A stretch of 64,000 bases of DNA from Buddleja alternifolia (Eukaryota; Streptophyta; Magnoliopsida; Lamiales; Scrophulariaceae), in the NCBI GenBank assembly GCA_019426215.1, contig CM033395.1, forward strand, positions 12,700,569-12,764,568, in the 5' to 3' direction. Every line of letters begins with the position of its first letter. The stretch's first letter is position 1. A model generated the notes under the pieces. The model was not told the origin of the DNA. It made no database searches and saw only the letters and a list, made by a program, of their open reading frames with translations. Both the position numbers and the translations under genes were made by a program. Positions 11,832-23,930 of the stretch are shown here, piece after piece.

Positions 11832-12665
11832 ATCATCAAGCATCATATTTAATAGGCATATAATTTAAGGGGAATCCTCTTTTCTGTTTGTATCTAAAGC
11901 ATTTATCAAAATTTGAAATGAGTCATCAACTTTAGGGGGAACTCTAAAATTGTACTTACTTCAATGTATCAAGCGACTGTGATCAAAAATGACTTTCAAA
12001 ATCTTAAAGCATTGATCACTAGCTCTTATCTATTATGCATGACAAAATCAGTCTCTAATAATGTTGTCTCTCATAAATCCAAGCGATTGATTCACTTATT
12101 GAAATATTTTATGAAAAGACTTCAGCGTTGAAAGGATTCCCACTTTAACGCTAAGTAACTCAATTTCAAAAAATTCATGCATAGTTTTCATTGCTAAAAA
12201 TAACGTGTGGATAAGACCAAAAGATCAGATTTGACAACTACCCACACGTGCCTATCAAATCAAACTGACGGTTATGATTCCTATCTAAACTGAGGCGGTT
12301 CAGTGATTGCATGAGTCTGAGTAAGTGTCAGTACACTATCAGGCGCGTGCACATCACGCTGAAAATTTCAAATCTTTTCAAACCGTTTCAAATTAACTGC
12401 GGATCCGAAAAATGTTATAGTACCCTACTTTACCACACTTTTTGACATCCGAATTTAAATGTACACGGTTCAGATTCCTTTTGTCATTAACCTCTGAACA
12501 CGTGTCATTCATCTGTCAATTGAGGAGTTACTTTCACCTTCTATTTAAACTCCCCAAGACTTTTACAGAAAACTTTTATCACTTCCAATCTCTCCTACTG
12601 TTAAAGCTTTTTCTCTCCAAAGGCAAAAATCCCTCAATTTTCTCCAAAAGCTTCAACTTTCAGCA
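11832..12665 (+). other. Sirevirus A spacer between pol and ORF3
   Basis: No gene is seen. Just after pol are two purine tracts resembling the 3' PPT: TTTAAGGGGAATC near 11863 and TTTAGGGGGAACTC near 11931. Such extra PPT copies are described for Sireviruses. The right half holds promoter-like elements (separate entry), and a 3' splice-site-like CAACTTTCAG ends two bases before the ORF3 ATG. Confidence 0.6.
12499..12549 (+). promoter_or_regulatory. Candidate internal promoter of Sirevirus A ORF3
   Basis: CACGTGTCA (12499-12507, a G-box/ABRE-type core) is followed 35 bases on by TATTTAAA (12542-12549). The box lies 167 bases before the ORF3 ATG. Sirevirus B has the identical nine bases 161 before its ATG. 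That it is active is inference. Confidence 0.45.
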
Positions 12666-13893
12666 ATGGCGCCCAAAGTTTCAAAATCTTCCAAGACAGT
12701 AACAAAACCAGTTACAGTTAACGCCGGATTTTTGGTTAACTGGGACTATCTCTATGATAACCAGAACTTCCCTCTTCGAACAATTCTTCCACTTGTTCAA
12801 GAATCTGGTTTGAAAGACATGCTTACTACTACATTCAACTATTTTGAAGAAGAATCTCTCCACTTTTTCTGCAATGGTCAAATTTCTGCAGACGGAAACT
12901 CCATATCCTGCGTCTTCCCTTCTGCAAAAGAGACCTTTATCCTCACTCCTTCTCTAATTTCTTCATTACTTGGTCTGCCTAATACTGGCATTGAGGTAGA
13001 AAGTGTAAATCTCGGCGATGCTACCAAAGTATGGGACGTGATAAAGAAAGAAGATGTTCACGACGCCTATGAGCCCAACTTCAAGAAGAACGATATGAAA
13101 GGCGAATATGTCATCCTCGCTGACATATGTTCAAAGATTATTGAATGCAGAAAAGGGAAGTTCGATAAAGTAACTAACATTCAATACAAGATGATGGTTG
13201 CCATCCTGACTAAGTTAAAAATTAACTGGTCTCTTTACGTGTTCAATCGCTTCAAAGCAGCGATGGCTAAGTCCGTTAATCCCAAGCCTTACGGGATTTT
13301 GCTAAGTCGTATTCTCTGCTCTAGCGGATATACGAAAGCGTCTGGGAAAAAGATCCCAGCGACCAAGTTTTATGGCAAGAAAATGATAAGCGAGCTTCTT
13401 AACCTGCGGAAACCTGGCGGAGCAGCGGTTCCAAAAGATCAGCGTGTTGTTCGCAGTGATGATGAAGATCAAGCGTCCTTGTCATCATCATCATCAGAAG
13501 AAGAAGTGGTGGTCAAGCGACCTAAGAGAAAGCTCATTCTCAAAGTCGCTGAGCCATCCAAGCCCGCAAAGAAGCAAAAGCCTGAACTAAAGAAGAAGAA
13601 GCCAGAACCCAAAAAGAAATAAAATATTCCTTCTCCTTCTCCCTCGCCTAAGTCTCCCTCTCCTCCTCCAGCGTTTTTCTTTTCCGTTCCTGAGGAAGAA
13701 GAGGCAGCAGTGGAAGAAGAAGTACCGCTTGCACGAAGGCGTACTCTTACTCCCACTCCCGCAGTATCTTCTAGCGCTCCCACAAATCCAGCGCTTAGAG
13801 AGTCAGCGAGTGCTTCCGTCTCTGACGCTGTTCCCGAAATCAGCTCAGATCCTCAAGACGTTTCTCCATCTGAAAGGCTTCCCAATGTTCAGG

Positions 13894-13984
13894 GTAAGTA
13901 TTTGCTAAGCAAATTAGTCTATCCTTTCCTCGTTAGTTTCCTAAGTCTCTAACGCTAGGATAAAAACAAAACAAATTCTTTCAG
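13894..13984 (+). other. Predicted intron 1 of Sirevirus A ORF3
   Basis: It is 91 bp with donor CAGG|GTAAGT and acceptor ATTCTTTCAG|CG. Removing it keeps the reading frame in phase 1. The inside contains stop codons and is T-rich at its 3' end, as plant introns are. Confidence 0.7.
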
Positions 13985-14164
13985 CGCCAAGTGAAGCAGA
14001 TATTCATTATGTTCTCAACACGCTTGAAGAACTAAATATCCCTATTCGTGCTGATCCAATAACTTCTTGTATCGATTTAGAACCCAACGAAGAAGTTCAG
14101 GAGCCTGAGGCACTTGTCCAAGAAACAGATCAAGCGACTAAGACAGTCGATGATAGTCCTCAGG

Positions 14165-14246
14165 GTAAGCGATGTAGTATTTTCTTTGTAAATTTCTACT
14201 CAGTAGGAATTTTTGCTTGCTTTTCTCAATTGCTTACATGTTTCAG
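14165..14246 (+). other. Predicted intron 2 of Sirevirus A ORF3
   Basis: It is 82 bp with donor CAGG|GTAAGC and acceptor CATGTTTCAG|CT. The phase is 1, as for intron 1, and the exon between them is exactly 180 bp. The reading frame before and after is open only if the intron is removed. Confidence 0.7.
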
Positions 14247-17004
14247 CTCATGACGGAGCTCATGACGGAGTTCATGATGAACCAATCGCTGAAGCCCCTC
14301 CTCTCTCGGAAATTCCAGTTGAACTAGATATGGACATGGCAACTGTCGTGCATATTGCTAAAGAAGCATTCCAAGTTCTTCCTAACGCTGAAAGCTCATC
14401 AGCGAGTGAAGCAACTTTAAACGCTGAGCGGTCGATAGAAGTGGCCCCCATTCCAACAGAAGCTATTGCCCTTGTTCCTACGCCAACCGGACCTCCTCCT
14501 CGTGTCATTGATTTCTTCCCGCACGGATATCATCCAGATGTCGAATTTTATTATGCTGCCAGAGAACGTGACGCTCAAATGCTTGCCTAGTTGGAAATCA
14601 ACTTTCAAACAACTCTCCATCGGCCAAGAAATTTGAGTTTTTCGAGCGTATTGCAGATCTAGGACTATATGACTTAGAGCGACTTCAATCTCGCCTTGAG
14701 AACATTCGTCGTCCAGTGTTCAATAGAGTTGACTTTGATCAACAGCGATTTACTCTAACAGGTCGCTCGGACGAGTCTTTTTATCCTCTGCGCCAAAGCA
14801 AGATTGTGTTCAAGAACCCACACATGGGTGATTGGAACAAAAATCCTGATGAGGAAGATCTCAATAAGATAGGATACTCTGCTCTCCCCTCCGTTGTCAA
14901 GTCTCCCCAGAACGCTCTCTCTCCAAATCCACTCAAACTCTGGAAAGGCAAAGGCTCGCTTGTTGCGGAGCGCCCAAATCCGGTCAACTCGTGGATTGAA
15001 GATGAGGCTCGTGAATATCTTGCCAGATTATGGGCTGAAGACTATGATGATGAAACAGAACGCTTTGAGAAATTCTTAGCCGCTAGAAAAGATCAAAACA
15101 AAGCGAACAAACTTGGAAAATGATGGATGATGGATACAGCCAAATGGGCTGAAGAGTTCGTTCTTCACTTCTACACCCTTGATGAACTCGTCAAATATCC
15201 ATTCCTGTTGAATTTTGGAATAGAATATAGACTCCGAGGATTTGCCACCTTTTTGCTTCAACAGCGTCAGATAATTGCCGGGAATGTTAGCACTTTGCCA
15301 CGATATAGACAGCCCATCGAAAGCTACATTCGCCAGCAGCTCGCCTTATTCAGCCAGGGCGGACGCTACGTTTTGCATCCTCGTGCGAACTTTGTTCAAC
15401 GAATCTTCCCTGACCTCAACGAAGACGCTTCGTCAAGTAAACAACCAGTTCTTCAAAGCCAGAGTCAGATTCGTGTTGACACTTCAACAGAACACGCTGA
15501 GTTTGCTGAGTTCCACCGAGATATGAGAGCAGTGATAGAAAATGTCCAAGCATTGGATACAAGTTTTAATCACTATTCAGGGTTAAACAATTTCCGAGGA
15601 TATACTCTCCACCCTGTGCTCTTCAGTGAACAGAATATTCAAGTGGCCAAGATGATCTCACTGATTAGGCCAGTGGACCAAGAAGCAGCTCAAGCGTTCA
15701 TGCCGTTAATTTTGGACTTTTTTAACACATATACCTCAGGGATTGCTTTACCAGAAGGTGTGCAACTTGCACTAAGTACTGACGAGCGCGAAGACGCTAT
15801 ATTCTTTATCCCGCAATCTAGCCTGATCAGTCCCCGGCATGTGATGGAAGCCCTTGGCCCCCTCTGGGTTATTGGCATTCGAGAACCTTCTCCTCCCTCA
15901 ATCCAAATTCTGGAAGAAGATTCTGCTCCTACTGCGGAAGTCGCTCATCTCCCTGAGGCTTCCTTGCCAGATTCTTCTAACGCCCCAGTAGTCAAGCCCC
16001 CAGTGATTGCTGATTCTACCTTGCATCACGCCATTGAAGAAGTGCACGCTGAAATTGCTCAAGCGCTTGTAGAACCTCTCCTAAGAGATAAAACCAAAGG
16101 CAAGGCTGCAGTTTCAAGTTCTTACGGACTTCTCCCGTCCCCAGAACGTCCTTCTTCGGATTCAGATTCCGACAGTGACTTAGAGGCCCGAGATTTCAGA
16201 AAGGCTGTACGGAACTCGCTTCACCACATCGAAGGTTCCTGCTCCAAGCTTTATGAAGCCGCTACCAGACAGACTCGCTTAATGTCTGATACGCGAAGCC
16301 GTGACATTGCCAAAGCTTCAAATTCCAGCACCATTGCTATCATGGAAAGCATGTCCCCTCTTATCGCTGAGCTCTCCTTTGAATTCAATCGTCACCTTGC
16401 TCAGAGCGCTTCGGCTGATGCGGACCGACACGCTTCGTCCGATGCCGTTGCTTAAAGTGTCGCTCAACAGATTGCTCTTCTAGTCGAAGAAGTTCGACTT
16501 TTACGCCGCGATGTCGCTGATCTAAAATTGTCCCTTGATGAAGTCAAGAACAGGGAAAGTAAAGAAAAGACCAAAGCGATTTCAAAGACGGATAATAAAC
16601 ATTGGTGTTCGATGTTCGATGAACTGGTAAGCATTAAGAGAATGCTATCCAAGAAATGAAAACCAAGGTATTATCTCGGAAAATACGCTCTTCCCCAGTT
16701 GGACCCTGACTTCTTAGAGAATATGGGATTTCATGCTTATGCGGGACCGCTACAACGACCTGTGAATTGGAGACCGTCAAATGACCGTCAAAAAGATATA
16801 TATTATGATCTGATTCGAGAACTTGGCATTCCACCAAGGGATTGGACGGAAAGGTTGTTAGAGTTAAATGAAAGCGCCAGACTCCGTAGGCATGACTATG
16901 ATGAAATCCAGCATACAACTATGATCGACATTGATCGACTCTTAAAAGAACAAGCGTTAGAAGTTCTTCAAGGCGAAGAAAGAGCAAAGCGAATGAAGAA
17001 ATAA

Positions 17005-17248
17005 ATGTTTTTCTTTTTTTGCGTATTTTATTTCTTTCTTATTCTTTTCAGTATAAATCATGTATGCTTCATTTCAATACATATGAATGATTTATTGCTG
17101 AAACAACTTGTTGAAGCCAAACTAACTTTATCTAACATTACTAACCTTTCAAACGCTAACTTATTTTATTTTGGGCTTTTCTTTGAACTCTTAAACTATA
17201 AAAGAGTTATAAGAGTTAAGGTCTTGACATCATCAAAAAGGGGGAAAT
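17005..17248 (+). other. Sirevirus A 3' untranslated region and polypurine tract
   Basis: This is non-coding and T-rich. It ends with the polypurine tract AAAAAGGGGGAAA (17235-17247), directly before the 3' LTR. The same tract precedes the 3' LTR of Sirevirus B. Confidence 0.85.
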
Positions 17249-18759
17249 TGTTAGGAATTTCATGTTAGATGTTTTGATGATGACAAGATAGGATTCAATG
17301 TGAGACCCCAAATAAAATGTAAGTTTATGCTTTCATAGATCATTGTATAAAGCGTTTAAAAGAGTTTGTAATTTTGTATAGGCTTGTAATTTTTATCCTC
17401 ATAGATTTTAGACTAAGTCTTAGCGACTGAATTAATAATAGAATTCTAGGTGAGTCTATTTGAGAAGAAGTTGAAGACCAGCGTCTGAAGTCAACCGAAG
17501 ATGAAGATTCCGTCTTAGCGCCTGTCAAACGCTAAGAGACCGCAGTTCAGGATTCATGAATCAAGCGTTCAAATACTCGAGCGACTTAAAGAAGATTCAC
17601 CTGAAATAAATCCTCAAGTCATAAAGGACTTAAATGCAATCATTCAACGGGCATTTATTTCCAACGGGAAATAAATTCAAATTGCATTAAATGCCTGATA
17701 AAAGCATTAAATGTGATAAGCTATTGTGACTTTTGGACAAGCCTCCCTTTGACCAGACTGTCAGAACTTTCAAAGTTTTAGCTGCTCCCGTCCAATCGGT
17801 TCCAGCGAATTTTCAGGAATGTCAGATTTTAGGTACAAACACGCGCTACGTGAAAGGCACGCTCCTACATGTGTCCAAAGGACAGATCCCAAGAAATTGC
17901 CTATAAATACCTTACTCCAGAAAATCAAAAAGTAGGAACAACATCAAGAATATACGAGAAATTATTGCCAAAAATCCTACGTACATTCTTTCTGAAAGAG
18001 CTTAGAGATTTCATAGCCAAAAATTTTCAAGCTTTCCATCTACATTTAAACAGTCACAAATATCTCAAACATCTTCCAAAGAAGAAATCCAAACTCCAAC
18101 TGAGATATTCCAAGTTGTTTGATCTTCTTTAAAACAAACAAAACCCTAGTGATAAACCTCAACATTTCATCTAAGTGAGAAAAGTTGTTGAAAACTTTCA
18201 GGCAGCATTTCTGAGTGAGAGAAGCTTGAAGAAGACGATCTTCATTGGTGCTGAAGTCTGTGTGATCAAGGAGCCCAAGATCATTTTCATCCATTACTAT
18301 TGTGTAGAAGTTTCTGTGTGATCCTTTGATAATCATCATAGTAATTTCCTCCAAGTGAAAAAGGAGAAGATGGACGTAGCTGGGATTACATCACCCAGTG
18401 AACCTTACAAATTATTGTGTCATTTATTTTATTGTCTTATATTATTCACTTCATATTATTCTGAAAAAGACAAGTAAAATTGCAAAGCGACTAATTTAAC
18501 CAAAAGAACGCTAAACATTATTTCCGCTGTGCTAACCTTGATTAAGCGATCTAAGCGTTGCCCTACTTTGGTAAACTGCTGAAATCACTAAGTCTAAGTT
18601 AACTATTCTGAAGCGTCTGACCCAAACGCTCAGTTTTTCCAAGCGTTCAAATTTCTAAAGTGATACGAAAGTTTTGTGAAGTCAAAAAAAAAAAAACTTC
18701 AGGGTCTATTCAACCCCCCCCCCCTTCTAGACCCTTTCGTATGCCACTTGGGACCACCA
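17249..18759 (+). repeat. 3' LTR of Sirevirus A
   Basis: It is 1511 bp, from TGTTAGGAATTTC to GGGACCACCA. A TATA box (TATAAATA, 17902-17909) lies mid-LTR and should drive the element. Near the end are two adjacent hairpins: GAAGT/ACTTC around an A-run (18678-18700) and AGGGTCTA/TAGACCCT around a C-run (18701-18735). The short motif AAGCG recurs many times. Confidence 0.92.
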
Positions 18760-18764
18760 GGGTT

Positions 18765-19563
18765 CGGTCACGTATTCGAAATAGACTCAACGCGGGTGCG
18801 GGAGGAGATCTCCTTGGGTTAGACTGTCAAAGTGTATGGGACAAAATAGAACAGTTGGCCCGAGAAGACGAGCTTTACCCCGACGATGAAGAGGCCTCGT
18901 CCTCTAAAAAGGCTGCTTGTATTGAGGAAGTAGTTGAGGGAGTAGTAGCCTTAGAACTGAAGGTTGGCGATGTCAATTATGTGGGGAATCACAATCGACC
19001 TCGGGTGAACTTTCATGTACCCGAGAATTGTCTAAAAAGGCCCAACCCCGCACAAAACGCACAACCGGGGACCTATCAAGCTCCACAGCCACCTTTCAAT
19101 AACCCACCACCGAGGCAAGGCAACTTCAATGGACAAGGTCAAGGTCAAGTGCAAATGCGACCTCCCACAACCGATGAGAGACTCGATGCTCACATGAAGA
19201 AGTCCGATACGCCGTTCAACGAACTTCGGGGTATGATGAAGGTCATGTTTATGGAAATGAAGGACTTGCGAACCCAAGTGGGTTAAATTTCCAATGCGGT
19301 GAATGGTAGAGCCCCGGGGACTCTACCAAGTGACACGGAGAAAAACCCGAAGGCTCAATGCAATGCCATAGCCTTGAGAAGTGGAAAACAATTAGAGAGT
19401 CAAACTGCCAGTAGTCCCGCGCCCGAGGGCCCTATGTTGCACGCCCAGGCGCGAGATCTCCCCTGCTCTGAACAAGAGTTTCACAGTACCACGCCTAGGC
19501 GCCCAAGCACCGCCTTCACCTCTGCAGGATGAATCACTTCGCAGTTTTGCGCCCGGGCGCCCT
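18765..19563 (+). pseudogene. Gypsy-2 gag, C-terminal half, broken
   Basis: It starts at the break made by Sirevirus A ([20 protein letters not shown]). Then come an acidic/basic stretch and the proline-rich linker, like residues about 260-560 of Gypsy-1 gag. The frame has TAA at 19284 where Gypsy-1 has a Gln codon, then TGA at 19530, then a frameshift into the protease frame. The linker from 19440 holds the GC palindromes (GCGCCTAGGCGCC-like) that translate as HAQA and PRRP motifs. Confidence 0.85.
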
Positions 19564-20502
19564 ATGATGCACGCCCAGGTGCCACCAGATACGCGCCTAG
19601 ACGCCGATATGCACGCCCAGGCGCCGCCTCCTGTTTCACCCAGTTTTGATTCTTCCACTCCGACGCCTTCTCTTCCAATCGAGATTCGTCTCCCCTTCCC
19701 AAATGCACATAATAAGAAGAAGGAGGAGATGGATCCGAGCTTTCTTCGGATTTTGGCAATCCTTCGTGAGGTGAGGATTAACATTCCATTTATTGACGCC
19801 ATTCTACAAATGCCGAATTACGTGAAGTTCTTCAAAGACATACTATCTAACAAGCAGAAATGGGAGGAAAATGAGACGGTGTGTCTCACTGAGGAATGTT
19901 CCGGCGTATTGCTCAATAAATTGCCAATTAAACTCAAAGATCCCGTGAGCCTCACAATCCCGTGCACGATTGGGTCTTTGTCGTTCGAGAAAGTGTTATG
20001 TGACTCGGGAGCTAGCATCAATCTCTTCCCATATTCGCTATTTAAGAAGTTAGGCCTTGGCAATCCCAAGCCGACCTCAATGAGCCTTCAACTCGCCGAT
20101 CGATCAATCAAGAGGCCTAAAGGGATAATCGAAGATGTTATTGTCCAAGTCGACAAGTTTTATTTCCCGATGGATTTTGAAGTCCTTAATATGGAGGAAG
20201 ATGGGGAGGTGCCATTAATCCTAGGGAGACCATTCCTAGCCATGGGTAAGGCGGTGATTGACATTGCTAATGGTAAGCTAACTTTGAATGTGAGCGACGA
20301 CAAGGTTACCTTTGATGTCTACAAAGTCCTCAAACACCCTCTTGATCATGACTCGTGTTTTCGAATAGATACGTTTGACCAGTTGATTGTTGAGTATTTG
20401 CAGGGCAATACGATTGAAAATTCATTCGAACGGGATCTTATGAAATCCATACAAGTGGACTCGGAGAGTGATGATCAAGAGGAAAGCGTTCTAAGCTTGT
20501 AA
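19564..20502 (+). pseudogene. Gypsy-2 protease region
   Basis: This is an open piece of 312 codons. It holds the gag-protease linker, a conserved region ([20 protein letters not shown]) and the aspartic protease with DSGASINL and LGRPFLAMGKAVID. It ends at TAA 20500 where Gypsy-1 reads on (GAG in the same place), so one changed codon cuts it from RT. The protease residues look intact, but it has no start of its own and was part of a gag-pro-pol polyprotein. Confidence 0.85.
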
Positions 20503-21834
20503 TGTAAATCTTCCTATCATTCGAGAGGCTTCATCAAAGTTGATAGATCATTGTCGGGCGTCACTCGCCCATCTATTGAAGAACCCCCTTCTCTCGAACG
20601 CAAACCCCTCCCTTCCCACCTTAAATATGTGTACTTAAATGTTGATGAGACACTACCATTGATCATTTCTTCGTCTCTTTCAGGACCACAAGAAGAGCAA
20701 CTAATGACAGTGTTGAGGTCTCACAAACGAGCTTTCGGGTGGAAAATTGCGGACATCAAAGGCATTAGTCCAGCGATATGTATGCACAAAATACTTATGG
20801 AGGACTCTGCCAAGCCTACACGCCAACCACAACGGAGGTCGAACCCACAAATACAAGAGGTAGTAAAGAAGGAAGTGATAAAACTACTCGATTCAAGTAT
20901 AATCTATCCTATTTCTGATAGTGCGTGGGTGAGCCCTACCCAAGTGGTGCCCAAGAAAGGGGGGATAACTGTAATTGAGAATGCGAATAATGAGTTGATC
21001 CCAACTCGTATGCTTAGCGGGTGGCGAGTGTGTATAGACTACCGTAAATTGAATGATGTCACCCGTAAGGATCATTTTCCCCTCCCTTTTATTGACCAAA
21101 TGCTTGAAAGGTTAGCCGGACATGATTTCTATTGTTTTCCCGATGGTTACTCCGGCTATAATCAAATTGCCATAGATCCCGAGGACCAAGAGAAAACCAC
21201 TTTCACTTGTCCTTATGGCACATTTGCTTATAGAAGGATGCCATTTGGCTTGTGTAATGCCCCGGCCACCTTTCAAAGATGCATGATGGCGATTTTTCAT
21301 GATATGGTTGAAGATTTCCTCGAAATTTTTATGGACGACTTTTCTGTGTTCGGAACAACGTTTGATACATGTTTTGCTCATTTGAATAATGTGTTAAAAT
21401 GTTGTGAGGAAACCAACCTTGTTTTGAATTGGGAAAAATGTCATTTAATGGTCCGGGAGGGAATTGTGCTTGGCCACAAGATCTCTCAAAAAGGGATCGA
21501 AGTGGACCAAGCCAAGATTGAGGTCATAGAAAAACTTCCCCCTCCCACTTCGGTCAAAGCCGTTAGGATTTTTCTCGGGCATGCCGGGTTCTATAGGCGA
21601 TTTATCTTGAACTTCTCTAAAATTGCGAAACCGTTATCTAATTTGCTTGTCAAGGGTGCACTGTTTGATTTCAATTCTTCTTGTATGCCGGACTTTCTCG
21701 ATTTGAAGGAACGCTTAGTTTCCGCCCCTATCATGTCACCCCCCGATTGGAGCTTACCATCCGAGTTGATGTGTGATGCGAATGACACCGCAGTAGGAGC
21801 GGTCCTTGGCCAAAGAAAGGAGAAGGTATTCTAA
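20503..21834 (+). pseudogene. Gypsy-2 reverse transcriptase and start of RNase H
   Basis: This is in the same frame as the protease piece. RT motifs appear in order: [41 protein letters not shown], the RRMPFGLCNAPATFQ box and the active site FMDDFSVFG. The start of RNase H follows ([16 protein letters not shown]). TAA at 21832 stops it one codon after KVF, and the frame then continues as TIYYASKTL. Apart from the stops it looks like a full Athila RT. Confidence 0.88.
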
Positions 21835-23520
21835 ACCATTTACTATGCTAGTAAAACTCTTAACGACTCACAATTGAATTATGCCACCACGGAAAAGGAG
21901 TTACTAGCCATAGTCTTTGCATTCGATAAATTCCACTCTTACCTCGTGCTAAACAAAGTGATAGTTTACACCGATCATTCCGCCTTAAAATATTTGCTTG
22001 CCAAGAAAGATACCAAACCGAGACTCCTTAGGTGGATTTTGTTACTACAAGAATTTGATTTCGAGATAAAAGATAAGAAAGACACCGAAAATGTAGTAGC
22101 CGACCACCTCTCACGATTAGAGCTAGTGAATGATCTGTTAGATGAGATACCCATTCATGAGGAATTCCCGGATGAACACCTCCTTGCTATTTCTGACAAT
22201 ATTTCACCTTGGTATGCTAACTTTGCCAATTACATTGTTACGGGCCTCCTTCCCCCGGATATCACTTTTCATCAAAAGAAGAAATTTCTATTTGATGTGA
22301 AGCAATATCTTTGGGACGAACCTTTTCTATTCAAAGTTTGTGCAGATGGCTTAATTCGACGTTGCATACCCGAAACGGAAGTGCATGCTATCCTTTCTCA
22401 TTGTCATGATATGGTGGTGGGTGGCCACTTTAGGCCCTCCAAAACGGTAGCTAAGATCCTCCAATCATGTTTCTTCTGGCCTACTCTTATTAAAGATGCA
22501 TATCATTATGTCAAATCATGTGATCGCTGTCAACGAATGGGGAACATCTCTAAACGTCATGAAACACCTTTAAATAGCATGTTAGAGTGTGAGTTGTTCG
22601 ATGTATGGGGTGTGGACTTTATGGGCCCTTTCCCCAGTTCTTGTTCAAACAAGTACATCCTTGTTACGGTAGACTATGTCTCCAAATGGGTGGAAGCCGT
22701 GGCCTCGCCCACTAATGATGCTCGGGTCGTCACTCGTTTTCTAAAGAAGCATATTTTTACTCGATTTGGAACTCCCCGAGCCATCATTAGTGACGGGGGC
22801 ACCCACTTTTGCAACAAACAGTTTGAACTTTTATTGACCAAGTACGGGGTGAGGCATAAAATTTTGACCCCATATCACCCGCAAACTAGTGGCCAAGTGG
22901 AGGTTTCTAATAAGGAGATTAAGCGTATCTTAAAAAAAACGGTCAATGCATCAAGAAAGGATTGGTCCCTTAAGTTGGATGATGCTCTTTGGGCTTATCG
23001 GACCGCCTATAAAACCCCAATTGGCATATCCCTGTATCGTCTTATTTTTGGCAAAACATGTCACTTGCCCATTGAGCTTGAACATCATGCTTTTTGGGCC
23101 ATTAAGTTTCTAAACTTTGACTCTCAACGTGTAGGTACACAACGTTTGTTACAACTCAACGAGCTCGAAGAATGACGTCACCTCGCATATGAGAACTCAA
23201 AACTCTACAAAGAGCGCACCAAAATGTGGCATGACAGGCATATCCTCCCCCGGGAGTTCCACAAGGGAGAGAGGGTGTTACTATACAACTCTCGACTCCA
23301 ACTCTTCCCCGGGAAGCTTAAGTCTCGATGATCGGGCCCATTCTTGATTTCCCATGTCTATCCTTCGGGCGCCGTCGAGCTTACAACGGAAAAAGGACAG
23401 GCTTTCTTGGTCAACGCTCAACGTCTGAAACCATATGTCGGGGTGGATGGACCGAGAGACAAAGTGTCCATCATCCTCGAGGACCCCCCATGATTTCTCG
23501 CCCTACGTCGAGCTAACGAC
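21835..23520 (+). pseudogene. Gypsy-2 RNase H and integrase
   Basis: RNase H continues ([33 protein letters not shown]). The integrase has the H2C2 zinc finger ([25 protein letters not shown]), core acidic residues in [10 protein letters not shown] and [10 protein letters not shown], and the Glu in [13 protein letters not shown] stop at 23173 (TGA) and another near 23327 precede the C-terminal part, which is recognisable to about 23490 (VNAQRLKPY-like). It is nearly intact and should have been active not long ago. Confidence 0.87.
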
Positions 23521-23696
23521 TCTAAACTAGCGCTTCTTGGGAGGCAACCCAAGCTTTCTTTCCGTTTCTTTTTCTTTTTCTCGTGTTTTTCCCCGTTCGT
23601 TGCTTTATTTTCTAGTTTTAAATCCTTGTTGCTCTGTGTTTTAAGTGTTTTTCTTCTTCTTTTTGAAACAGAAAATGGAAATCCTACACAACAAGT

Positions 23697-23930
23697 GACC
23701 CACGCCCAGGCGCCGATTATACCGCGCCTAGGCGCCTCGGGATCCCAGGAGTGCCCCTTACTTCGCATCATGGTGCCCGAGCGCCACCAGAGACGCGCCT
23801 CTGCGAGCATTCCCCCGCGCCCCGACGCCACACATTCGGCGCCTTGGCACCGAAGGAACTCAAACGCCACTTAAAGGTACGCACTCAGGCGCCTAGGTGC
23901 CCCAATACACGTGCCTAGGCGCCCGTTACT
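23697..23930. repeat. GC-palindrome cluster in Gypsy-2, before the env-like ORF
   Basis: This has at least six imperfect copies of the motif (ACGCCCAGGCGCCG, GCGCCTAGGCGCC, AGGCGCCTAGGTGCC, GTGCCTAGGCGCC and others). It occupies the same relative place as the 48-bp tandem array of Gypsy-1, but is not in register as a tandem. Confidence 0.8.

Larger units (their letters stand above)
12666..17004 (+). pseudogene. Sirevirus A third ORF (ORF3), three exons, broken
   Basis: The start MAPKVSK matches B ORF3 (MAPKKAT). The N-terminal ~240 residues hold a domain with FFCNG, LPNTGIE, IKINW-like and RPYG-like motifs shared with B. A lysine- and serine-rich linker follows. Two canonical introns (13894-13984 and 14165-14246) split the next part, both joining G|CN to give Ala. 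A later segment matches B again (for example ELDMDMATVVHIAKEA), and the end GIPPRDW matches B GISPEEW. Breaks are TAA at 13620, a one-base frameshift near 14584, TGA at 15121, TAA at 16453 and TGA at 16657; between them the frames stay long, so decay is recent. The function of this Sirevirus 'env-like' family is unknown. Confidence 0.8.
9016..18759 (+). mobile_element. Sirevirus A: Ty1/copia element, right part only
   Basis: The pol end, an intergenic region, a broken third ORF and the 3' LTR are present. The 5' LTR, gag and start of pol lie left of Gypsy-1, outside the window. The LTR ends GGGACCACCA, followed by GGGTT. GGGTT is also the gag sequence expected at the break (…GATGGGGTTCGG in the other gypsy copies), so A inserted into the gag of Gypsy-2. 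Assignment to Sirevirus rests on the pol type, PPT-like motifs after pol, the very long LTR and the extra ORF. Confidence 0.9.
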
